Below, one piece after another: positions 41,268 through 64,000 of a stretch of DNA of 64,000 nucleotides. The notes under the pieces were generated by a model, which had not been told where the DNA came from, made no database searches, and saw only the letters and a program-made list of their open reading frames with translations. The stretch comes from Glandiceps talaboti (lineage: Eukaryota; Hemichordata; Enteropneusta; Spengelidae): positions 20,526,225 through 20,590,224 of the forward strand of contig NC_135557.1 of the NCBI RefSeq assembly GCF_964340395.1, written 5' to 3'. A program made the position numbers and the translations under genes. Position 1 is the stretch's first letter. Every line of letters starts with the position of its first letter.

Positions 41268-41746
41268 TACAGCGCTTTACGAGTTACTGTTAGCTGGTAC
41301 TGTTTGACAACCACACAGTGACCAATATGAAAATGTACATGCTATTCTTTAATAGAATAGAATAGAATAGAATAGAATAGAATAGAATAGAATAGAATAG
41401 AATAGAATAGAATAGAATAGAATAGAATAGAACTTTATCGTCCATTTACGGAAATTTTCCTTCGCTTCACCAAAATATAAATATAGCACGATTGAATGAA
41501 TAAAACCATGTTATACACTGTATAACATGGCACGATTGAATGAATACAGTTTTTGACGACACTTTGCCGAACGTGCCACCATGCATACATCAAAGCACAG
41601 GCGACGGTCTGCGTGTCTGCGTCTACTTTTCGATGTGTTTAAATTGAAATCTTGCTATCCTAAAATGTAGAATGTATACTTTCCTTTAGGTTTCTACGCG
41701 ATTGTATCAAACAGAGCGAGTGAACAGTAACCTGCAGTGTGCCGTA
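41268..41746. mobile_element. MITE-like element, family M1, copy 5, interrupted
   Basis: The left end is TACAGCGCTTTACGAGTTAC with GTTTGACAACCACACAG; the right end ATTGTATCAAACAGAGCGAG runs to GCAGTGTGCCGTA. An (AATAG)n array and about 100 bases of flanking sequence sit inside, making it longer than the others. Confidence 0.7.
41352..41431. repeat. (AATAG)n pentanucleotide repeat
   Basis: About 16 perfect units lie within M1 copy 5. Confidence 0.97.
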
Positions 41747-42651
41747 TTAGTTTCAGATCCATCATTATTACACAAATAAAACTATGTTTTGTTTAGAAAG
41801 ATTATATACAAGTTATAAATCCGGGAGTTTAAGATTTAACACATTTTTAAGTCGACACTAAACGAAAGGTCACAATGAAAGCTATCCTACTTACAACACC
41901 GCTATGTTTCAGTTCATTTGAATGTGTAAAGCAGTTATATAGAGAAATTGTAAGCAAGGCCATAATGAGCTGGCTTCACATTGTTCCCGCTGTTTGTTAA
42001 AGGTGAAACTTCAACAATACTTTCAAACATGGCGGAGCGTCTCAGTACAATTCAAGTAATTTTTCCGACCGCTACGTTTGTGCTTTTTGTGTATGCGTTG
42101 TTAAAGTCAAACGAGACTATCGATGATGAGGCTGGGTCACCTTCAATCTGTGACTTGTCAATAATAGTCATTATTTACATATTGACCTTATCTAGTGATT
42201 TTCAACGTACCAATTCAGTATGACCACCACACAACAATGAACCCCACCATGCACATAATGTCCACATTAAATATGCATACTGTGACAAACAATAAATATC
42301 GAACCAACTGTCCTGATTTGCTTTGTGCCGTGCCAAACCCACTGACACTGTCACCCATTGTCAATGTAATGAATAGGCACAGCAAACCTTCACCAAGCCG
42401 TGAGCAACACTTGCAACATTCGTATTCATCAGTTGTCACAACAGAACGTGTGTATGTTAATGTATTAGCATGATGTACATACACAGTCAATGTGTTAATA
42501 ACACTATTAAGATATTTGATGAATTAGCAACTTCTGACAACTTTGCTATCTGTGTATACAGGGCAATAACGCTAAGTCAATATAGTCAACTAAGGATGTG
42601 ATATTGATACATCCATGGTTTTCAACATCACGCTGTCTGTCTAACACTCAC

Positions 42652-42886
42652 CTTGTTTCTCCGTTCGTTCCTTTATCACGTCTACTGCATTTCTAGGTAA
42701 GTAACTGGAGAGTCGAGTTGTAAGCTTAATATCTACACGACCATAGTCGTATTGGAACCCTCAGTTGTTGTCAGCCTGTCCACAGTCACCATTCATCGTA
42801 CCATTCCTATGTCTATGTAGACTCGACACCAATCTTGGTTTATGTTTCGTAGTTGCTAGGCTGACTTGATCACACTACGCATGCGT
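42652..42886 (-). promoter_or_regulatory. Putative gene C first exon and promoter with ACGCATGCGT
   Basis: The minus-strand donor ACAAG|GTGAGTG (exon edge 42652) is a good first-exon end for splicing to the acceptor at 40862. ACGCATGCGT lies at 42877-42886, about 225 bases upstream, identical to the 10-mer upstream of gene A. The transcription start is not located. Confidence 0.5.
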
Positions 42887-43046
42887 TAAAACACCGTGTT
42901 TGCGTCTTTAAACTGGTGATGTCACACACAGGTGAGAGTGAAACAGCGCAAATGCAGAAAACCATTAAACCGAGACGCATAGAATGGAGTGTTATAGTGC
43001 GGCTTTATTTGGTTTGCTGAACTATTTTTAACGACGTACAATTTAG

Positions 43047-43238
<192 letters not shown>

Positions 43239-43843
43239 TAATATTTTGAAGAATAAATTATAAGCCTTGTCTAGATGCAGACATTGTAATGCCGTGGTAT
43301 CAATAAGATCGTCTAGGATCTTTTAAAGTACATCCCATCCCGTACCTCTATAGTGTCTGACTGTACACACCGAGGAAATGAGCAATGGAATATGGTATGT
43401 CCCTTCGTTTAAGGTGTTCGTCGTCATCGTGTATGTAAATTATGCATACAATACTCACAATAATTACATCCTACATAAAATACAATCCACTGAAGAAAAC
43501 AGTCTGTAATCAATCGATATTTATTTTGTGGCAAATTAATCCTTTGAAAATAGTGACATGGTTATAAATTAAAAAAAAAACATATATACTGTAAACCTGG
43601 AAATGTTGGCTAAAAACTTATTTTCAATTATTTCGAAAACAAAAAACGTAAAAAAAATAGGGAGTGACTAAAATGTCTTCTTGTAGATGAACACAATGTA
43701 CCAGTCTGGTAATTAACAAAAATTAGTCTTTCAGAAGTAGTTGAAAACTGTATTAAAATCGCAAAATTTTCTAGTAGCAAAAATATCTGTTTTACAATAT
43801 ATACCTGTAACCAATCAACATATGTAGTGCGATAGTCAAATGT

Positions 43844-43987
43844 GATAGTGAATGTCGTGGTATAATACATATATACACGCGCACACGCACACGCACACAC
43901 CTACATACATACACACACACGTGTGTGTGTATATATATACATGTGTGTGTGTGTGTGTGTGTGTGTTATACCATGACATTCACTATC
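43844..43987. repeat. Palindromic hairpin with (AC)n/(GT)n core
   Basis: The left arm GATAGTGAATGTCGTGGTAT and the right arm ATACCATGACATTCACTATC are inverted repeats with one mismatch. The (AC)n and (GT)n tracts between them are also mutually complementary, so almost the whole 144 bases can fold. Confidence 0.85.
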
Positions 43988-45074
43988 AATACAAACATTT
44001 GTATATATCAGGTGAAAGGTTACACATACACGTACATCTAATATTTGTCTGAATACATAATGAAATAAAACAAAATTATGATATGTAAATTTGATTCACG
44101 ATGGCCTCACCACACTAATGGAACTGGGTATTAAATAAGTAACTAATCACTATTGAGGTCAACAAGAATGTCATGTTGACTGATATGAGGCGCACATCTA
44201 TCCTAATTACAATTTTTGAAAACTCCTAAAATTGCACAATAAATGTATGAAGTAAAATTTGTCTGAATAAATATTATAAATAAATCAAAATGCATATCCG
44301 CAATAAGAATGAAAGTACACATGTTCTATAATTCTGAATAAAATATTGCGTTGCGACTGTCAATTATGTATATTATAATGTATGCAAATACAAAGTATGG
44401 ACTTTGAATAATTATACATTGTAATTAAAATAGAAACAGACGACATGTTTATTACGTCAAGTATATGTTGAAAAGTTAATATTATGGTATGTAGTAAAAT
44501 ATATCTGAATAAATATATATATTATCACAATTGTATTAGTTCAAACCTGACTTAATACGAGCGGTGTTTTTCTTGTTTTCAAAAATTAAAGCTAACATTT
44601 AGAATTCGATTCTTATTGCCACTGTTGTTAAAATAAATTGTTACATTGTTTCACCATTTACTGTATTATAGTGTATAACTCGCATCAGTCAATATATCTC
44701 TCGATGACGCGCCGCAAATAAACTTGTCGTTCATCAATGGCCTCGCTTCTACTTGAGGGCGCTCCGTCAAGGTGAAGATGTTGTGCACGAACGTTATCAA
44801 ATAAATTAAATTTACTCCTGTACAAATACATCCTTTTATATCTGTCGAATTTTTTCATCTCTTTTCCAAGTTCTTGTGTTCCTTATTAGTCCATTGCAGA
44901 AAGAGCATATAACAATCTAAATTTCATTATTCATTTTCACATAAACTAATGTGTTTTTGTATGACCAAAATAATGATGTGGACGAATTATATATACTAAG
45001 TCAAAGTCATTGCAACGAAATGTTTTACAATAGCTGTTTTACAAGTCGATGGTTGTCATAGTAACAATGTGCTA

Positions 45075-54424
<9,350 letters not shown>

Positions 54425-56984
54425 TGTTTCTGGTAGAATAGACGTGTCAACTAGAATGATAAATCTATGATGAGATAGACAAGATAGTGTCATTGAAACA
54501 TTAATGCATGATATCATTGTGTTGTGAGCTGTGAAATATGACAGAACTAATTAAATGAATCACTACTTTACAGAATAAACTTTTCATTTGTCTTGTCACA
54601 TTCAATCAATAATCACAATAGTAATGTAGTTATGTTTAGGTCGATAGATGTTACAGTTGCAATGTTGTTGGTTTGGTGTTTCACTCATGTAACATGACAA
54701 ACAAGTACACAGGTGCCGTGCATAGTGGGGACGTAGAAGTAATCAAGTTGACATCAGTTAGAAAATAAACAATTGCAGTCATTAAAATCATCAAGTCCAT
54801 GTGTAACGTTTTGATTAGAAGCCTGTTTTTACTGCACTATGAAAGAATAGCAATGCTTATCAGTGTTCAATGTGATTGGGCAAAGGGTCCTGCTGTGTTT
54901 ATTGTGTCTCTGTTATTGTTAGTCTAGAATTGGAATATGTCTAGCTCTGTCAAAAAACGTAATGTCCCATTAATAACACCAAACCAACAAAATCTCTTCT
55001 ATATTGGTGGCGGTGGCAGTACAGTGTTTGTATCATCTTGTTGTCCTGGAAACTGAGAAGTCCTTTTATATTCCCTTTATATGTAAAATAACTGTCTTGG
55101 GACTCAATATTCAAGGACCCGTGAAATATTTTGCTTGCTAGATGGCCTTTGTTCCATACAACAATAGTGCTTGTGGCGTCCACACGGTCGTCCATTTTAT
55201 AGTGACAGGTTTAAGAGATAGCTTGGTAAACTAAATATCACCGAATCGTGACCACTTTAAAATTTACACAACAGCTTTGACCGAAACCCATTGTACGATT
55301 TTCTATAGATCTGTTACCCTAATATATTATGCCCGCTATATCCAAGTACTTGGCTGTCATTGAGATCGGTAAACGAACAGCAACACATCGTACGTGATTT
55401 AGGCCCATACTATAATTGTATCACTGAATAGCTAACCATGCCACATCGTGACATTTTGAATACAATGCAACAACATAAAACACATGTAACAATGTTCACT
55501 GACTCCTTCTCTTTTTATTATCGTGTTACGTATACATTTCTGGCTCCTCCACACGATTGTCATAGCAACTCTATACATATAGTCTTTGTTACGACTCAGT
55601 TTTCATTTATTGTTGCCATCAAACCATAACTTACTTATACTGAGGGAAATTTGCAGAGGTGGTTGATATTTCAGTATAAACCTGGGTTTGATTTAAATAA
55701 AATCACAACTTGTAACTCACAATACTTTGGTATGTGCTACACACAATTAAATATATCCCATAATATAAGTTGTCAGATGTCAGCAAATAACTTCGTAAAC
55801 TTTCTAGTGGCCAAGATTAGATTTTTATTGACTTAATGCCCGGATTTTTACATCTCTGGAAATGATAGTTGTACATTAGGATGTCTCTGCCACCACAATA
55901 TGTGTAATGTCTACCTGTGTGACCAGGTTCAACTTTATGACAACATGAACATCAAATGCTTACAATTCAGAACTTGTAATTGCACGACTCGAAGAGTTTA
56001 GCTTACTAACAACTTAGACTGTTTAAACTTCAGAAAGGTTACAACCTAAATACATTGTTTTCTTGCTCTGAAATTCAAGGACTCAAGGCGTAAGTAACTT
56101 ACCAATTATTATATTTCGGCTAAATCGCTTATCTACAGCTGTTACTATACACGTTCAACATAAAGTCAGAAAGCTTTTGTAAAATACAAAAAGTGAGTTT
56201 CTGATAACTCAAGCGACCATAGTTTAAGCCGCCGAACCTAAACTTCTTTAAAACATTTAAAACAAAAACAATAGAAATTCTTTGTCTTCTTGACCTTCAT
56301 GCATGTCTGTTTTCTTTCCCCAGCGATGTCTGTACATATTCCATCAAACTATCACAGAAGGGGTATTCTAACTGACATTTCGTTTATCACAGCAATATTT
56401 TACAAAAATAAAAACTATTTTTAATAAGTTAAATTAAATAAAATAAAGTCCCGACCAACCTATTCTATGAGGCCTTGACCCACGCTCTCATTTTTGTTCG
56501 TCTTACCACAATGACGAATCGATATATATAGATATCCCATATGGACACTTCATATTGTTCTTGACACAGAGGAAGGACAACCGTCAATAATAACTGTTGA
56601 TATTAGCTTTACCTTAAACTCTCAAGTTGTTGTTTTTAGTGTTAAATTCCTTGTAATTACTATATTTAGATTTAATAGTTCAAACGTTCATGAAGATCTT
56701 GTGAAAAGGAGGTTACAATTTTCAGTACGTGGCATTTGAAGCTGTACCTACTTCATTTTATGGGTCGACTTTCTTTTAATGCGATCTACAATATAATGTC
56801 TTTAGACCCATTGTATTCCTATGGGTATCAACACTTCAGTAATTTGAAGTAGTAGTATTCCCTCATTGTAATTACCATGGATACCAACCAAGTCAACTGT
56901 AAAGGTCACAACGATTCACGCTGATTTCATAGATCCTTTGATGTTATTCTTATTGGGATTGTGATTGTCATTGTATAGAATCTA

Positions 56985-57152
56985 TACACTTTTGGGTGAC
57001 ATATATGTATTGATACACTTTGGGTGACATATATGTATTGATACACTTTGGGTGACATACATGTGTAGATATACTGTGGGTGACATACATGTGTAGATAT
57101 ACTGTGGGTGATATACATGTATTGATACAATGTGGCTGATATACATGTGTAG
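56985..57152. repeat. 28-bp tandem repeat, about 6 units
   Basis: The unit is GATACACTTTGGGTGACATA followed by TATGTATT, drifting to GATATACTGTGGGTGACATA then CATGTGTA. Met-Tyr-Val-rich open frames on the minus strand are artefacts. Confidence 0.93.
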
Positions 57153-57527
57153 ATACGCGTTGTGACTGCATGGCAACGTACACATTACACCTTTTCTGTT
57201 TTGGCTAGTAATTGCAGCTAAAACATTTAATTCCAACTAGAGTGTACGACACAGTTTTATCAAAACCCTTAATGTACTTAACAATTACACACCTTAAAAT
57301 GAGGCAACTATTTCCTATTAAAAAACACGTCTTACACAGTCGTCAAATTTTACTTTGCAAACAAACCATTCTCTAGTATAAATAAATTTTCAAACCACAT
57401 ACTTTTGGAACTCTCAAGCCACATACATTAATTTCGATAATTCTTAATCCAAGTTCAATGTAAACTCTTAAAGAACGGATGTTTTTTAAAATTAGTAGCA
57501 GAAACGTGTAGATAAATAAAGCCTTAC

Positions 57528-57634
57528 CTTATGCACAGCTCATGTCCAGTTCGTCAAACTCGAACTAATTGTATATGAACATTTCCGTTTTCATATATGT
57601 GGTTTGAAGGAAACAACATTCTGAGCATGCGTGA
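57528..57634 (-). promoter_or_regulatory. Putative gene D first exon and promoter with AGCATGCGTG
   Basis: The minus-strand donor ATAAG|GTAAGGC (exon edge 57528) fits splicing to the acceptor at 54450. GCATGCG is at 57625-57631, about 100 bases upstream of the donor, the same core as upstream of genes A, B and C. The transcription start is not located. Confidence 0.45.
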
Positions 57635-59344
57635 AATTGTTTTTTGTCTTGTTTACGGTTTGACCAAGTCAGGGGCAATTGAGGTGAAATGGGGTCACTT
57701 GTATTGTATCTAAATAAAGTTAGGTCTTATGGGTCATTACTTTTAACTATCACTGTCAGTACTTGGTACACTTATTTCGATACAGCGCCAGCAAAGGGCG
57801 AATCACAGCTCGGATGAATCACCACGATATTTACCATGCCCTTCACTCTGTGTTATCAACTTTGTTCATTATTCTTCATAATTTTCATACTCAGTAGTCT
57901 TTGTGTGTTATCATACTATAATTCCAGTACTTTATTTCCCCTCCACTAATCATCTTATGATGTACCATAGTCACTACTTTCATGTACGATCTATGAATGT
58001 ACACGCCACCAACATAAATACTCCCCTAGTCTTTCACCTTCTTCCAATGCAATGCAATACTCAACTTACACACAAAGACGGGCATATCATGATGTGTATG
58101 CTATGTACACAACTCTCGTACACAAATAAATCATAGTTAAAAATCACTTTAATTATCTTATAAAGAGTCGGTGGAAATCAACAAATGAAAAAGTTTTAAC
58201 AGCATCGACTACAAAAATAGCATAAATGTACATATTTACAAATCGTGTGTATAAAAAAAGGCAAACGTTAAATTCATTTCAGTTTGTTAATTTACAGTGA
58301 TATTCTCTAAGCTAAATCATATACATATATACCAAATTTATAGCAAATACCAGAAATTGAATTATCTATCTGTGTCATATAAATGTCATTAAATTTGCAA
58401 ATAGAATAAAACTTGAAGGGGAGTATCGTTCTTGATACCAAATATATAATCTTCATCGCAGAAAGCTAATCTATAATCTCGTTTTAAGGCATCTAATCCA
58501 TAATTTCTTTGATGACGGATAATTTATAATCTCCGTCGAGGATAATAATTTTATTATCTTGCTAATACATACTGACAGTTTAAAATCATAAACTTATTAA
58601 ATCAATTTTGGTCACCAACAAAACGATCGTTGAACGTTGTATTTGGCACATGATCACGTGACCCAACTAATTAACATGTACTCTGAACTTTAACATGTCT
58701 GTGAAAATTGTAAAACAGTATTGACATTGCCGCCATGTGTTATTACAAACACATAAATAACAATAACAACAAAAACAACAACAAAACACTACAAATGACT
58801 TTATCCATTTCGAATGCCAAAACACCTTTTAGTGGATATACTTAAGCTTAATAGTGAACTTGCAAACACGACATGTTCAATGTTGCATCGTGGGAAATGT
58901 GATAATAAATACTAATGAATTGGCATTGTAAACAATAATGTTACATTGTTTGTAACCACGAATAATTAATTTATAGTCACACTGACCATTGTGAGAGGTT
59001 TTTTTATCGGTGGTATTACGATAACCACAGATAATCCCATAGTCCTTTGCGTCTGAGCATGCTCAGTCTGGGTTGCAAGTTCCCTATTGAATTCATTGTA
59101 ATTCAATATAATGTAAAACAGAGGCAAATATAAATGCACCAAATTATCTGGGTCGAATTCCCATAATGCACTGCGGTTAACTTGGACGATCACTGATTTC
59201 TAACAATTTGTGCTGTTTTACCAAATTAGATTTGAAAATTCCTACTACGTACTTTTCACATGTATGATAGGATAACATCAACAATCAGGTACACTCAATT
59301 TAGTAAGTAAGTTTATTTGTCACACATGTATTTTTTTTATCTTG

Positions 59345-59580
59345 ATTCATACAATATTAGTAGATAAGGACAACATTTCAGACACGTAGACTCATTGGAA
59401 ATGAAAACAAAATATACTTAGTAAGCAATTGTGATACAGTGTTACTACAATAGCCAGACTTCTATGACTACAGTGGTGACAATGTATCACAATTTATTTG
59501 TATTTTGTTTCCATTTGTAACGAATCAGCGTGTAGACCTGGTGTCCGTATCTATCATTATTGTATAAACCAAGATGAAAA
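59345..59580. mobile_element. Fold-back element, family M3, copy 2
   Basis: The left arm near 59345-59416 (TTGATTCATACAATATTAGT, GGAAATGAAAACAAAATA) and the right arm near 59497-59577 (ATTTTGTTTCCATTTGTAA, TTATTGTATAAACCAA) are inverted copies. The arms also resemble the 19728-20205 element. Confidence 0.6.
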
Positions 59581-60511
59581 TACATGGCTGGCCATACTCT
59601 TCCAGCTAGGTTAGATGAAATTGTTTGTAATTAGCATCAATATGCAACAATCGTTGAATACCACAAAATATAACATATATTCATAGCATAATCACCCTTC
59701 AATGACTCAATCCCCCTCCCCACATTGCTTCCCTACACTTTAACCAAACCCCTACTATTGCCTTGTGCTCATCTTAAATCAGACTTCTTCATATACTGTG
59801 CTATGTTCATTACTATTACGTTAATTGAAATATGAAAATATTTATATCAATATTTCTGCTATTCAAATCACCATGACATATTGTTGCACCTTTGTCTTTT
59901 AACAAGTGAATGGAATGCACTTATAAAAATACAATACTCATAACAATATCATAAATATATCATGATCATAAAAATGTCATCAAATTTAGCATTATGTGTG
60001 AACTAATCAAAGCAGTTAATCCATACACTGACGTCATGAGTCTCTCTGACTTCAAATGTTTAGACGGTAGTGCGCCCGGTGCTGGCACGGGCCTGACACC
60101 CACCATGGGCAGAGACTTTAAAAACAAACAGACTTCACTATTTTTGATTTTTACAAACCTGCACCTAACTTAAATCCCCATTCAGTATTCTGTGTATTAT
60201 TAAAAAAGTTTTCGAAATACAAACAAATCTTAATAAGACGTGGACGCACAGACGGAAGTGACAGCGCCCTCCCATCCAAATTCGTATTGGCCTAATATTC
60301 TACAAGGTGATGATAATACATTTACTGCAACTGATAACAATTCAAGTCATGTTTTGCACTCACTTACTACAACTGTAATTGTAACGATTTTTCTAAAAGT
60401 GAGAATTAGTGTTATTTAGTGAACCCTGACACAGATGTAGCACACGACATAGATTTGTTTGACGACTGTCTGCTTCCCTATCACTGAGTTTTCTTCCTGT
60501 GGTTAGTTACA

Positions 60512-64000
<3,489 letters not shown>

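Larger units (their letters stand above)
54451..60511. other. Gene D 5' intron and spacer between D and E
   Basis: This is about 6 kb without recognised coding sequence. It holds the 28-bp array at 56985-57152, the putative gene D promoter near 57528-57634, the M3-type fold-back at 59345-59580 and a short GC-richer stretch near 60065-60115. The gene E 3' UTR must lie at the right end. Confidence 0.55.

Overview
This is animal (eukaryotic) genomic DNA, not bacterial. It is AT-rich (about 36% GC by eye) and full of simple repeats, and its genes are cut into short exons with GT..AG introns. There are no operons or ribosome binding sites. The gene family (immunoglobulin-superfamily type I membrane receptors with Kirrel/nephrin-like V domains), the tRNA-derived SINE and the abundant (CATA)n, (CT)n and (GT)n tracts fit a marine invertebrate such as an echinoderm, hemichordate, amphioxus or lophotrochozoan. 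The sequence alone does not decide which.

The window holds five tandem paralogous genes, all on the minus strand (A to E, left to right). Each is built from 1-1 phase exons: signal peptide, one or more V-type Ig domains, a four-cysteine C2-type (CD80-like) Ig domain, usually an I-set-like Ig domain of exactly 288 nt, a transmembrane exon, then one large cytoplasmic-tail exon rich in Arg/Ser/Lys/Asp. Gene A (8-6228, 3' end beyond the left edge) has a signal exon and at least eight V domains, six of them exactly 312 nt and arranged as three tandem copies of a two-domain module. Gene B (14617-29978, 1004 aa) has V-V, two Thr-rich stalk exons, C2, I-set, TM and an RS-rich tail. Gene C (36142-40828, 552 aa) is the minimal form: V, C2, I-set, TM, RS-rich tail. 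Gene D (45075-54424, 1286 aa) has V-V-V-C2-V-V-C2, TM, a long charged tail and a short last exon. Gene E (60512 to beyond the right edge) has C2, I-set, TM, RS-rich tail and a short last exon. Every model was assembled by hand from splice consensus; the summed coding lengths of B, C and D are multiples of three with no internal stop.

Between the genes lie 4-8 kb spacers without convincing coding sequence. In four of them, next to a good first-exon splice donor, there is a GCATGCG motif (three times inside ACGCATGCG, once AGCATGCGTG). This is a candidate shared promoter element for genes A, B, C and D.

The repeat content is heavy: a 1.85-kb minisatellite of 30-bp units inside gene B, a MITE-like family with TA-flanked terminal inverted repeats (five copies), two other fold-back families, a tRNA-SINE, several CCAAT-bearing degenerate tandem arrays, a strong excess of CACGTG hexamers, and about 25 microsatellites, several lying within tens of bases of splice sites.

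The most notable biology is the combination of a lineage-expanded cell-surface recognition or adhesion family with cytoplasmic tails that look like the RS domains of splicing factors, plus recent exon-module amplification in gene A. Function (adhesion, self/non-self recognition or immunity) is inference only.
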